A stretch of DNA of 64,000 bases from Staphylotrichum longicolle (lineage: Eukaryota > Ascomycota > Sordariomycetes > Sordariales > Chaetomiaceae): NCBI GenBank assembly GCA_019096155.1, contig JAHCVI010000002.1:4092001-4156000 (forward strand), written 5' to 3'. The notes below the pieces were generated by a model, which saw only the letters and a program-made list of their open reading frames with translations, searched no databases and was not told the DNA's origin. A program made the translations under genes and the position numbers. This document shows, piece by piece, positions 11,266 to 23,066 of this stretch (positions are counted from its first letter, which is position 1; each line of letters starts with the position of its first letter).

Positions 11266-13866
11266 ATGGCGGCGCGAGGGACCTCGCTGCGCGACAAGCA
11301 GATTGGTATGCATGCGCCTCCAGCGGGCGGCCTGTCTGCCGACTCAATCAACCGTCAAAGACTCGTCGAACTAACACAAACTGAGCTCAGTCTCGATCAA
11401 GAAGATCCTCAACCTGAACGAATCCGTCGAAACGAGCGAGAACGATGATCCCCAGTCCAACGTCACATCTGCGCCCTCTGCGCCCATATCGAAGGACGGG
11501 ACTCCCATTTGGAAGCTGCTCGTGTTTGATGTGAGCACAACGCTGCCTGCGAGGGGCAAGATTGTGGGAGCCTCGCTGACTCGTTGCCGGACAGGACCTT
11601 GGCCGTGATGTGATCAGCCCGGTGCTTCAGGTGTCGGACCTGAGGTCGATGGGAGTGACAATGCACATGCACATATCTTCCCAGCGAGCTGCCATTCCCG
11701 ACGTCCCAGCGATATACCTGGTCGAGCCAACCGCGGCGAACCTCCAAGCGATTACCAACGATCTGCAAAAGGGGCTTTACAGCTCAGCCTACCTCAACTT
11801 TCTCTCGTCGATACCGCGACCCCTATTGGAAGAGTTTGCAGCCCAAACGGCCACCGCAGGCACCTCGGAGCAGATCGCCCAGGTCTATGACCAATACCTC
11901 AACTTCATCGTGACCGAGCCCGACCTCTTCAGCCTTGGGATGCAGAAGGAGCATACCTACTGGGCGTTGAACAGTGCAAAGACAAAAGACGAAGAGCTGG
12001 ACCGGGTCATCGACCGGATTGTCAGCGGTTTGTTCAGTGTTGTGGTGACATCTGGTACGTCCCCGCACGTGAAAACACCTCGACAGCTCATTCAGGACTA
12101 ACAAAACTGCAGGAGTGATACCCATTGTATGTTTCCCGATTTCGGTGGCCCATTCCAGTCTCGGCAATGCTCCCCTTGCTCGCTCAAGCATGCTAACGCA
12201 AGATCAACCAGATTCGCTGCCCAAGAGGTGCTGCGGCCGAAATGATTGCGACCAAACTTGACCGCAAGCTTCGCGACCACGTCCTCAATTCCAAAGACAA
12301 CCTCTTCTCTTCACAAGCACGATCTGCCCCTTCTGCTGCCGGAACGCCCACGTCTAGACCTGTACTCATAATTCTTGACCGCAACGTTGATCTGATACCC
12401 ATGCTCTCTCATTCCTGGACGTACCAGAGTCTGTGCTTTGACATTTTCAAGGTATGGATCCCAACCAATGGTCGCAACAGCAATGCTAACTTCACGCATA
12501 GTCGGAGTTGAACCGCATCACCATCGAGACTCCTGTCGACTCCACAAACCCAGCGAAAGGAACCACCAAGAAGACATACGATCTCGCCGCCAACGACTTC
12601 TTCTGGGCCAAGAATGCCTGCTTGCCGTTCCCTCAGGTCGCCGAAGATATTGGTAGGAAACCCTTGGCTCAAACGTTACCTCAGGAAGCCAGGGCACTGA
12701 CATTCTGGCAGATGCCGAGCTTACCAAGTACAAGGAGGAGGCGGAGGCAATCACAAAGAAGACTGGAGTCAGCGACTTCGAGGACCTCGAGAATGACACG
12801 AGTGCCAGCGCACAGCACCTCAAGGCAGCCATCACCCTGCTCCCAGAGCTCCGGGAACGGAAGGCGACGCTGGATATCCACATGAACATCCTCGCCGCCG
12901 TCTTGGGAGAGATCCAGAACCGACAGCTCGACAACTACTTCCAGCTTGAGGAGAATGTGATGAAGCAGACGAAGGCACAGATGCTCGAGCTGATCAAGAC
13001 GGGCGACAAGGGCCAACCAACAGATAAGCTTGTTTGTCATCTGGTTCCTCAGCACCGAGCAGGATGTGTCTCGGCAAGAATGGGCGCAGTTCGAGGAGGC
13101 ATTGGAGGCGGCGGGCTGCGACAAGACATGTTTGGCATACATCCGACAGTGAGTGTGCATCCAGCATTGCCCCTCAAACCGGAGTACTAACCGCTTTACG
13201 ATCAGGGTGCGAGCAACGACCAAGATGACGCAGCTTACGACCATCAACAGCCAGACGTCCGCAGCCCAGCAACAATCCGGGTCCTCGGACCTGTTCAACC
13301 GCTTCTCGGCCATCTCCACCCGCCTCACAGACCGGCTCAAGGAAACTGGCGTCCCAACGAACGCGCTGACATCCAACGTCGCTTCGCTCCTCGGCGGAAT
13401 CAAGAACTTCCTGCCCGTCGATCGTGACCTTACCGTGACCAAGATCACCGAGTCCATCATGGACCCCTCGAGCGCCAGCTCATCGGCCATCGCCAAGACG
13501 GAGCACTACCTCTACTTCGACCCCCGGAGCGCCAACGCGCGTGGGACGATGCCCCAGCCGTCGGCTTTGCGCGCGCAAGCAGGCGGAGCCACGGCCCCCG
13601 GGGGCCTGCCAGGATCGGGGCTTGGCGCGCAGACGGCCGGGACCGGGGCCAGCTTCGGCCAGCGGAGACAGGGGTTCTCCGAGGCCATGGTGTTTATGGT
13701 CGGGGGTGGGTCCATGGACGAGTACGGGAACCTGCAGGAGTGGGCGGCGCGCGCGGCGGTGGGGGACCGTGTTAAGAGGAGGGTCATTTACGGCGCCAGC
13801 GAGCTGGTGAATGCGGGGCAGTTTATTCGGGACGAGCTGGACCGGTTGGGGAGGGAGATGGCCTAA
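11266..13866 (+). CDS. SLY1: SLY1-type Sec1/Munc18 protein for ER-Golgi vesicle fusion; one frame break
   Basis: SM-family chaperone of the Sed5 syntaxin and its SNARE complex, acting on ER-to-Golgi and intra-Golgi fusion. Exons are 11266-11305, 11391-11530, 11595-12054, 12113-12126 (14 nt), 12212-12451, 12502-12652, 12712-13148 and 13206-13866. Family landmarks are SIKKILNLNE near the start, PIWKLLVFD then DLGRDVISPVLQV, the PAIYLVEPT segment, VLIILDRNVDLIPML, and the C-terminal MVFMVGGGSMDEY. The start ATG sits in ACCATGG. Exon 7 breaks frame near 13028: the frame reads TDKL, then resumes as LFVIWFLSTEQD two bases out of register. The family normally has Leu-Arg-Leu-Phe here, so about five bases seem to be missing. 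With that, the phases of exons 7 and 8 agree. As the gene is essential in yeast, an assembly error or strain lesion is more plausible than a working short form. Confidence 0.9.
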
Positions 13867-15838
13867 GCGGGGTGTTGTAGCCCTCCCCCTGGCCTGCACG
13901 GGACATGTAGACATGAGGCAGGCAGTTCGGCATGTCTCTGCCGGCCAATATGAATCAGACGAAGCAGTTCTGGGGTTCTGAGATTTAAGGCTTTGGATGA
14001 CAGTGCCGATGAAACAAGGCGAAATGCCAGTGCCCCGAGGGGGCCACTCTTGGCTGCAGCCAAGCGAACGCTTATTCATAGCATTCATAGCCTCAAGCAA
14101 GTGTCGGCATGTGTGTGTGGCTCAAGCTAAAAAAGTTGAAGAGAACCTCACATGTGAGGTGAGGGTCAGATGCAGTGTGCATCGAATCGCTCAGAGCTAG
14201 ATACCGCCGAGGCATTGTGCGACTGAGGCATGCAGCCCTGCAAACATCAGAGTGCTGCCACACGCAATTGGTATGAGGAGTCTCGACGTTGAGCCACATG
14301 CGTTCTGTGCATGTCGATGCCGCGTCGGCTCCCGTGGCTCAGCATGCCTTCGTAGACGGCGCTATTTTTAATAGTTGCCCAGGTTGAGATTGACAAAGGA
14401 TACGAGAGCGAGACGGTCTTCCGCGCCACGCCCAGTCAGGCAAGGGGGGGATGGGTTCATTATTTCGGGTATGATCTTGTCCAACAGGGCCAACGTAGAC
14501 GGCCAACGTGTCACACAGTTATTCTTCTTAGGGCCATAAGGCAGAGCTTTCGTGCGACTCAGTTGGCGGCAGCCGGGTTGCTGGCTTTTTTTTTATTGTA
14601 GGACCCCTAAATGGACGATCTCGCTGCAACGCAGCCGCGTCAGGCAAAGCGAGAAAACGAGTCAAGGATGCATGTGGAACAGCACGAGGCAGGGATCAAG
14701 CGGGAAGCAAGCCGTTTCTGTGGTTGCCAGCGCGCACAGCCTCGAAGACCCAAATGTTAGTGAACCGTCTGCAGTCCGCCATCGGCTCCCTCAGCTGGAG
14801 AATCGGCAGCCTTTGTGAGTGCCGGGTGGCTGATGAACTGGCCGCACTTCCCTGCGTTGCGTATCCCCCAAATATCAAGAGTCTGGGGCTCAATGGCTGT
14901 CAAAACATTGTCGATCAGGTCTGAAGAAAGGAAAATACGAAGTTGAAACCAGAAATACCCCACAGCAGCGAAGAGACGAACAGGCTTTTGCCCTCTGTTA
15001 CCGCCCCCCTGAGCGAGAGACTGGACCCAATCAGCGAGCGCCGTCGCCAGTCCGACGTCACCCCTCTGCCCCAATTGGGCGCTGAAACACCACGCTCTGC
15101 CAGGCATCTTCCCGGCACGCAGCAGCCCCTTCATTCGCGAAAACACTCCAGATCCCTGCCGGCCGCTCCCGTCGAGCTCCTGACTCCTGGCTTGCTTCGA
15201 AACCCACCAAAACCGCGAGCCTGAAACGGCGACTTTTTGCCCTGCTGGCGATTTCCCTTCGCCGACCGCGCGCACTGCAACTCCCGAGCGTGCAAGTTTG
15301 CAAGCAACCCGACCGTTCGAGAAAGAGACTCGACAAGGCCCGGCGCATCTCGACTTGCAGGACTTGTCTTGTACTTGCAGCGCCTCGACAACCCCGACAC
15401 ACGAGACCCGAAGCCGAGAGACGAGAAGAGCGCCGCGCGCAAAAGGGGGGCGTTTCGGACACAGCCAACCGATCGGCATCCCACCCCTCGGCTTTGAGAG
15501 ACTGCGGCCGCGCGGCTGCGGCGAGGGAGACGAACGGTCGAGAGCCAAGCAACGGCGCAACGACAACTTGATACAACCCACACCTCTCTCCACACCTTCC
15601 ACGACCCTTTCACATTCCCAACGCGGGGACGGACGGGTCGCTGGCATTTGACAGTCTGAGACTCGCAGCGGTCCGAATCGGGAACATCGCGTTGGACACA
15701 GCGCGGGACTCACAACCAAGCCTTGAACAAGTTCTCTCCTCCCGTTGCCTCTCTGCCTTTGCAGTTGGCGCATTTCCTTTGAATTAGATACCCGACCCGT
15801 TGTGTTTCAGTCAGTCCCATCGTGGGCACTAAGCAACC
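13867..15838. other. Long intergenic and leader region upstream of the chitin synthase
   Basis: About 2 kb with no gene supported. The last 600 bases are GC-rich, lack a convincing frame, and probably form the long 5' leader of the chitin synthase transcript. A 338-codon frame on the opposite strand (14757-15773) is rich in Ser, Arg and Cys, matches nothing, and is judged a shadow. Confidence 0.45.
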
Positions 15839-18800
15839 ATGTCGTATAATCGGTTAGGCAAGTCGACGTCTTTTCATCCCTCCATCCCTTTCCGACGGTC
15901 ATTTCTTTCGCGGGTTCTTGGTAGTGGGCTGGCCGCATCACAAGCTTGCCGACTTGCCGGTTCCGACTCTCGTCACCCCTTGAACCCTCCCCGTTCCTGA
16001 CCCCGTGCCACACATTCTTTTCAAACCTACCCAAGCGGCCGGTTCCTCTGGGGCCTCGTTCCTTACTCCTCCTGCCTGCGGCCTGGATCCTATTCTCTGC
16101 GACGGAAGCTGTGCTCGCGCCGCAACTTTAGTTTCTTTGCCTGGCGCAAGGGAGCAGCTTGTCCTGTCAGCACTCCCACACAGCCTCGCACGTTTGGTGT
16201 TGAGCTGTATCAGATTCCGCGGCGCAGGCTGCTTTGCCCTTACCCACCGCCGGTCCGTAGCGTGTTGGCCCGCAAGCGGAGGGGTCTCGCTCCTACCAAG
16301 ACGGATTTGCTAACAATGTCTCGGCCATGCAGACGACGACTATTACGAGAGCCATCAAATGGAGAACCGGATGCATAGGACGCCCTCCCCGGCGCATCCC
16401 CTCCAGCACGGGTACCACTTGGAAGAGAACCCGTACGGACACTCGCAGCTGGATATACCCACCGGTCCTGGGAGATACAGCCCCGGCGACTCATTACAGA
16501 TGCAGACGGCAGTGAGTACAGCTTTGTGTGCTAGGAGGCTGCGAGAGGTGGAAAGCTGACGGAAACTCCAAAGCAATCGGTAGACAACCTCGGGGGCTAC
16601 TCGGTTAACCCCGAGGCGCATCACGATGCCTACTACAACCAACCGTACGAGCCCAGTCCCGGCCACGGCGGGTACGAACACCAGAACCCGTTTCACGACG
16701 ACGCCGGGCGACCGATGTTGACGCACACCGACTCGCAAGTCGGGCAGAGCGACCCGTACCACGACAACCCTCAGCCGCCCACAAACAACAACGGGATCAA
16801 GCGGTGGAAGACGGTGAAGCAGGTGCTCCTGTACCGCGGAAACTTGGTGCTGGACTGCCCGATCCCCCCGAAGCTGCTGAACCAGCTGCCCCACGGCGAG
16901 CGCGACGAGTTTACCCACATGCGCTACACGGCCGCGACCTGCGATCCCAAGGACTTCTATGATGAGAACTTCACCCTCCGGCAGAAGCTCTTCAGCAAAC
17001 CCCGCCACACCGAGCTCTTCATCGTCGTGACCATGTACAACGAGGACGAGATCCTGTTTGCGCGGACCATGATCGGCGTGCTCAAGAACGTCGAGTACAT
17101 GTGCAAGCGGACCGAGAGCAAGACGTGGGGCAAGGACGCCTGGAAGAAGATTGTCGTGTGCGTCGTCAGCGACGGCCGTGCCAAGATCAACCCCCGGACG
17201 AGGGCGCTTCTCGCCGGTATGGGTGTGTACCAGGAGGGCATCGCCAAGCAGCAGGTCAACAACAAGGACGTCACGGCCCACATCTACGAGTACACGTCGC
17301 AGGTCGGCATGGTGATCAAAAACGACGTCGTCTCCCTCGTCCCCAAACAGCAGCCGGTGCAGATGCTGTTCTGCCTCAAGGAGAAGAACCAGAAGAAGAT
17401 CAACTCGCATCGCTGGTTCTTCCAGGCCTTCGGCCGCGTCCTGGACCCCAACATTTGTGTTCTGATCGACGCCGGTACCAAGCCCGGCGGCAGCTCCATC
17501 TACCACCTGTGGAAAGCCTTCGATCTGGAGCCCATGTGCGCCGGCGCGTGCGGTGAGATCAAGGCAATGTTAGGCACGGGAGGCAAAAATCTCATCAATC
17601 CGCTGGTGGCGACGCAGAACTTTGAGTACAAGATGAGCAATATCCTGGACAAGCCCCTGGAGTCGGCCTTTGGTTTCATCTCCGTCTTGCCCGGCGCCTT
17701 CTCGGCCTACCGGTACATCGCGCTACAGAACGACAAGAACGGCCAGGGCCCGCTGGAAAAGTACTTTGCGGGCGAGACGCTGCACGGCGCCGGCGCCGGC
17801 ATCTTCACGGCCAACATGTACCTCGCCGAGGATCGTATCCTGTGTTTCGAGCTCGTCACCAAGCGCAACTGCCACTGGATCCTGACGTACGTCAAGTCGG
17901 CTACGGGCGAGACCGACGTGCCAGACACGGCCACGGAGCTGATCCTCCAGCGCCGCCGCTGGCTGAACGGCTCCTTCTTCGCCGCCATCTACGCCATCGT
18001 CCACTTCCACCAGTTCTTCCGCTCCGACCACTCCTTCTTCCGCAAGATTGCCTTCTTCATCGAGTTCGTCTTCAACACGGTCAACATGATCTTCGCCTGG
18101 TTTGCTATTGGCAACTTCTTCTTGGTGTTCAAGATCTTGACGACCAGTCTGGGCGACGAAACGCTGCTGGGCAATGTCGGGCGGATCCTCGGCGTCGTCT
18201 TTACCTGGCTGTACGGAGTCTCGCTGGTGACGTGCTTCGTCCTGTCCATGGGTAACCGGCCGGCCGGCTCGGGACCGTACTACATGGCCATGATTGTGTT
18301 CTGGGCGATCATCTTTATGTAAGCCTCCCCTTTTCCCACGACTCACCTTTATCCCGGCCTCGGAACTAACAAAATCCTACCTGTAGCTACCTCATGTTCG
18401 CGGCCATCTACATCGCCGTCAACGCCATCATCACCGACCTCGACAAGAACGGCTTCTCGATCGACTCCCTCTTTAAAAACCAAGTCTTCTACACCCTCAT
18501 CGTCTCGGTCATGTCCACCTACGGCATCTGGCTCATCGCCTCCCTCCTCATGTTCGACCCCTGGCACATGGTGACCTCGCTCATCCAGTACATGCTCCTC
18601 TCGCCCACCTACACCAACGTCCTCAACGTCTACGCCTTCTGCAACACCCACGACATCTCGTGGGGCACCAAGGGCGACGACAAGCCGGACGCGCTGCCGT
18701 CGGTCAACACCAAGGACGGCCAGGGCAAGACGGACCTGCCCGACGAGGGGGACCTCAACGCGCAGTACGAGCGCGAGCTCAACGTGTTCTCGCGCAAGCC

Positions 18801-19017
18801 CGTCAAGGAGGTCAAGCCGCCGACGCCGAGCCAGCTCGAGGAGAAGCAGATGGACTACTACCGCGGCGTGCGGACGGTCGTGGTGCTGCTGTGGATGATC
18901 ATGAACTTTGCGCTGTGCGCCGTCGTGCTCTCGACGGCGGGCGTCGACAAGATCGTCCCGGGGACCCCGGGCCAGACGGAGAGGAGATTAAGAGCGACCG
19001 CGCGAATATCTATCTGA
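15839..19017 (+). CDS. chs-1: Class III chitin synthase; C-terminus frame-broken
   Basis: Plasma-membrane glycosyltransferase that polymerises UDP-GlcNAc into chitin. Exons are 15839-15857, 16333-16511, 16574-18318 and 18387-19017. The first intron (475 nt) has a GC donor matching AG|GCAAGT. The protein starts MSYNRLDDDYYESHQ, followed by a Tyr/Pro/His-rich tail. The catalytic part then shows LFIVVTMYNEDE, LIDAGTKPGG, the EDRIL motif and the catalytic QRRRWLNG, followed by about six membrane segments. The RGNLVLDCPIPPKLL and GERDEFTHMRY blocks are typical of class III enzymes (N. crassa chs-1, Aspergillus chsB/chsG). The literal frame ends at 19017, but the last membrane helix (IYLSVVLWSVAALSAFKFIG) and the expected MFRGG ending lie in other frames. 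Single extra bases near 18960, 19065, 19080 and 19100 would join them and end at about 19112. Confidence 0.92.
15858..16332 (+). other. 475-nt GC-AG first intron of the chitin synthase gene
   Basis: The six-codon first exon ends TTAG and is followed by GCAAGT, the classic GC-donor consensus. The acceptor is CCATGCAG. Joining gives a leading Asp-Asp-Asp-Tyr-Tyr block in frame with exon 2. No GT donor gives a matching phase. It is far longer than the other introns in the window. Confidence 0.7.
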
Positions 19018-19567
19018 GCGTGGTGCTGTGGTCGGTCGCGGCGCTGTCGGCGTTCAAGTTTATCGGGCGCTGTGGTTCTTGTGGTGGTGAGGATGTTTAG
19101 GGGGGGGTTTAGAGAGTTGGTTTGGGGATTTGGTTGGGGTTGGTTTGCGTTATCGCCCTTTTTTTCTGTGGGTGGGTGGTTCAGTTCTTGGGGCAAACAG
19201 CGCGACAACGGGTTGTCTGGGGATTTTTCGAGTCATGCTTTTTTTTGGTTGTTTCTGATGTTTGTTGGTTTTTTATTATTCACGTCTATTTTCTCTCTTG
19301 ACCACGATTTCGGATTCTTCCTTTTTTTGTGTTCTTGTTGTTTCGAGATTTTGGCGAGGTGTTGTTGTGGGATTCCCATAGAGAGAGTGTGTGTGCTTAG
19401 CTGTAAAGAATAATACCCCTGATCACACGTTATGGATTGAAGACATTTCGAGGAACGTTGCACGGCGTGCTGTAACCACCTTATATGGGTAGTTATACTC
19501 CTTCTGGACGGAGAATGCGTCCACCAAGATCACTGAGACAACTCTTGTGGCATCTCCATTTATTGTT

Positions 19568-19775
19568 AGATCCTTTTGCTCTTCTTTTGTCTTCTTGCCT
19601 CTTTTTCCTTCCTCATTTCCTTCCTCCTCTTCTTCCTCCTCTTCCTTCCTCTTTTCCTTCCCTTCCCTTCCCTTCTTCCTTCCTCTTTGCCTAATGTTTC
19701 TTTTCTTTCTTCCTCCTTTCTTCCTCTCTTTCTTCCTTCACATCTAACGTTTTCTTTCTTTTCTTTCTCAATAAC
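19568..19775 (+). repeat. Long polypyrimidine (CTT/CCTT-rich) tract
   Basis: About 200 bases are almost entirely C and T on the plus strand, with an uninterrupted pyrimidine run at 19616-19688 and phased TTCCC repeats near 19657-19674. It lies roughly 500 bases beyond the chitin synthase stop. Such tracts can form triplexes and stall replication. Here it may simply be simple-sequence DNA. Confidence 0.85.
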
Positions 19776-22397
19776 TTTATTTGACATTGCTCTAGAATAA
19801 GATCCAGCTTATTAAACCTAAAGGCATGGTGACGCCTCAAATGCCGTGGGTGTACGAATGGCCAGGGGGTGTCATGGAAGTGCCCGGTTGAAATCCAGCC
19901 CAGATCCGATGCCTTTGGGCTGATAGAGCTCTGCTCAACCTCTCGTCATGCCCGGCTCACCATCCGTTCTAGTGTCTCTCGGGCTCCACCGTAAAAACCG
20001 CGAGATACTCTGTAGCACATCTCTACAGTTCGGACACATATCGGAGGGCAAACTTCCCCGGATTCATGTTACACACGTGTACCGGGCACAGCACGGCGCT
20101 CAGCGACTCTTGGTGTCGAACGTGAATTTCATTGCAAATCACTGAGGACCGGCAAACATCCTGCGCCATATTTCTGCCATTCGAACTGGGCGAGTTCCTT
20201 GCTGCATGCAGGATGGGGGACGGGGCGACGGGCAATGCCGACGGGATACGACGCCGGCCAGGCACCATCGGAGGTAAACGCCCCAAAGCTGTGCGTCATT
20301 TTACCACGCTGAAATTCCATAGACCAGCATGGGAAGGAAGGCGAGGCTTGGGAAGGCGAGAGTGGCTTGAGGTTGTTAGAGCATTTGGGCGCCCGTTGTG
20401 AGAGTGATGGATGTGTGGCAGATGACGAGATCCCAGCCGAATCAGCCACCGCCTGGCCTGGAGGTGTTGGAGCGAGGCGAGCTGAACGGGGCAAGGCTGC
20501 AATGCACAAGGTGGCGTTGCCTGGCTTGGCCGTCGTCAAGCGGTCTTGGAGAGCCCTCTCTCTCTCGGCCATCGGCGCCCGGCGGCCTGCCAACAAAAGG
20601 CCTGGTCAACATGGCGAAATATTGATGAAGGCCAAGCAGATCCTCTTTCGCCGCTCCCAAGACTCGTGAGTCTCGAGGCTTGGCTGCCAGTGGCTGTCTG
20701 GAAGCGCCCGAGCCCGTGTGACGCAAATCCCGTGGACAAAGATTCCAAGAGGGGCTTACAACACACGGGTGCCGAGTGACGGTCTGGCGGTCTGGGCATA
20801 CGCAGGTTTGGCGTCGGCTTTCCCCATGAGGGCATCCAGTGTCGTGCACTCAGCTCATGAGGTGTTGTTCTGCAACGACGTGAGAGTTCCAGAAAACCTG
20901 AAGCCAGGCTCTCTCGGACTCTTGGGCAAGCGGCAACGCTAAGGTCCGGCAGTTCCTTGATCCCTGGAAATCTGGGGTTTGCCGCTCCTCTGTCAGGGGA
21001 AGCTCTCAATTGGCGCGATCCACACCATCGAGTTTGCAGTCAAATTCGATTTCCGGGGCGGCACTTGAGAACGGGCCTCGGAGATGAGATGTTGCCAATA
21101 TTCAAACACTAAATGCTGTGCTACCTGCACTGACCGGAACGGGTCTGCATCATACAGCCGTCTTGCAGCTGGGGCCGGATGGGACATTCAGACGGCCCGG
21201 CATTCAGTGCGGACTTGAAACTCTGTTCACATCACGGATCCGGATCAGGCGGGTCACCATCCGACAAGTCCGTCTGCAGAGTCAGCAATGTTCAAACAGT
21301 TTTGGCGGCGCCAGCTATTGTGCGAATTCGCCAGCCAAGAATTCATTGACTCTCCTCAGGGTTATGGATACCAGTAGGTGGGAAGAAAATGAGTGGCACA
21401 TAGCGAACCCTTGTCCAGGCCGCTTTGGGCATTCCGGACTCGAGACTGAGCGCCAGCAAGTTGAGCACACCGACCATCGAATGCCATTAAAAGGAAAAGG
21501 ATGCCCGGAGCTCACGAGGCTAAAAAATTTGATGCCAAGTCTATAGAAGCCTCAATGCGCCCTGCACCGCCCTGCAGCAATTCGCAACAGCAGCGTCTGG
21601 ATGGCGATGCTGGCGCTGAAGCAGCAACCGTGGCTGGGCGAATCGGACAGGGCAGAGCTCGGTCGTGACGTGAAGCTGCTGGCAGGTGGTGCAAAAGCCA
21701 AGTCTCGACCCATGCCGCCGTGATGGCGAGCGTGGTCGCACGAATTTTCACAAAGGAGCGCGGTTGGCACTGGAGGCACTGTCCCTTGCATCAGGGATGA
21801 CTCCACAGCGCCTGCAAAAATGTACCAACTCGCTGGGAAGCACAGCAGAGGGGTACCTGGGAGGGGAGCAAGCGATTGCGTAACAAATAAGACCATAGCG
21901 TGCCGCGTGACTGCCCTCTGAGTTTCCATCAGCTAACGGAAAGCTCGACTGGACTCTCGGCATCAAATTTTCTGTCCTGTAAGCGACCGAGTTCCAGGGA
22001 ACACAGCACCTGACGCAATTCCAGTCGGCCCCTCAGGGGGACCAGGAGCTTCGTTTGCAAGAGCCACCTGGGGCAACAAGCTGGCTTTCGTTGCCCGCTG
22101 TGCTGTGCCTTCGTCAGGGGCTTGCTGCCGCCCTGCTTGCGTCTTTTCGCAGTCAGAATTTTGCCCTGCAGGGTGCGGCTTCTGGCGGCTGCTGGTCGAC
22201 CGGGCAAGTGCCCCTTGCTGGCGGTACGTACTCTGGGATGGAAATGGAAACATTGCGCGATTCTAGCGCAAGGCATCGTGGTCATGCGGTTGCCCGCCCA
22301 GAGAGCTCGTGCTGGAGTTGCGACTTTGTTTGGATGGAGCTCTCGTTTCTCGGCACCGGGGGGCTGACACCACTTACACACACCATCCCAGTCCAAC

Positions 22398-22405
22398 TTT
22401 ATAAG
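22398..22405 (+). promoter_or_regulatory. Candidate TATA box of the DUF3602-type gene
   Basis: TTTATAAG lies about 200 bases before the ATG at 22602. The following leader is unusually rich in CAC/ACC triplets (22550-22590). Placement fits a TATA box with a leader of about 170 nt, but no transcript start can be seen. Confidence 0.45.
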
Positions 22406-22601
22406 TCCATTTCTTCCCCAGGTTGTCCCACAAAGTTTGTCGACCAGTGTCACATTCAGTCCAGTCTACCAGACAGATACACATTCAACTCTTCAGAGTC
22501 GGCTCATACAAAAACTTCCCGAGCTCAACCAACGCGTGTCTTGCACACCCACCACAACCTCCCCACCACCACACACACCACCACCACATACCGATCTCAA
22601 G

Positions 22602-23066
22602 ATGCCTTCCCGCTACACAATCACCGAGCCGCACCCCACCGTGGCCCAAAACAGCTACACCCACTCCGGCCGCGGCGGCCTGGGCAACTTCTTCCGCGCA
22701 CCCGCCACCACCGCCCCCTCGGGCGTGCCCACCCCGGCCTCGAGCACCACCGCCTCGAGCACGCGGCGCTTCTACTCGGGCCGCGGCGGCGCCGGCAACG
22801 CCCACGCCACCGTCGAGCGCCCCGTCCTCTCGTTCGACGAGGAGTTTACGCGCGCCGAGGTGCGCGAGAAGACGGCCACCATGAGCCACGTCGGGCGCGG
22901 CGGCGCCGGCAACATCTTCAGCTCGTTCGGCGGCGGCAGCAGCAGCAGCGAGCGCAAGAAGAGCGGCGACGACGGCGAGTCGCTCGGCCGCCGCGACTCG
23001 GCCAGCACCGAGGGCAGCACCCGGTCCACGGGCTTCTGGGGCCGGGTCAGGAGTGTGGGGCACTAG
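22602..23066 (+). CDS. Small Gly-Arg repeat protein (DUF3602-type)
   Basis: Single-exon frame of 154 residues starting MPSRYTITEPHP. It carries three spaced repeats of the form GRGGxGN at residues 23-29, 60-66 and 98-104, each followed by a Ser/Thr/Ala-rich linker. An acidic stretch (SFDEEFTRAEVREK) lies between the second and third, and a Ser-rich tail ends in FWGRVRSVGH. This pattern is that of the fungal DUF3602 family, whose function is not established. There is no signal peptide and no membrane segment. Codon use is extremely GC-rich at third positions, which argues for real coding sequence. A TATA-like box and a CAC-rich leader precede it, suggesting a well-expressed, possibly stress-responsive transcript (inference). 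Confidence 0.82.
   Translation: MPSRYTITEPHPTVAQNSYTHSGRGGLGNFFRAPATTAPSGVPTPASSTTASSTRRFYSGRGGAGNAHATVERPVLSFDEEFTRAEVREKTATMSHVGRGGAGNIFSSFGGGSSSSERKKSGDDGESLGRRDSASTEGSTRSTGFWGRVRSVGH

Larger units (their letters stand above)
19113..22601. other. Gene-poor intergenic region (about 3.5 kb)
   Basis: Covers the 3' flank of the chitin synthase, a long pyrimidine tract (entered separately) and the promoter of the next gene. Open frames at 20129-20669, 20536-21009 and 22055-23536 overlap on both strands and match nothing. No transposon ends or coding remnants were recognised. Confidence 0.45.

Noticed and set aside
14757..15773. 338-codon minus-strand frame upstream of the chitin synthase
   Set aside because: Arg-, Ser- and Cys-rich and unlike any family. 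It lies in the probable GC-rich 5' leader, where stop codons are rare on both strands.
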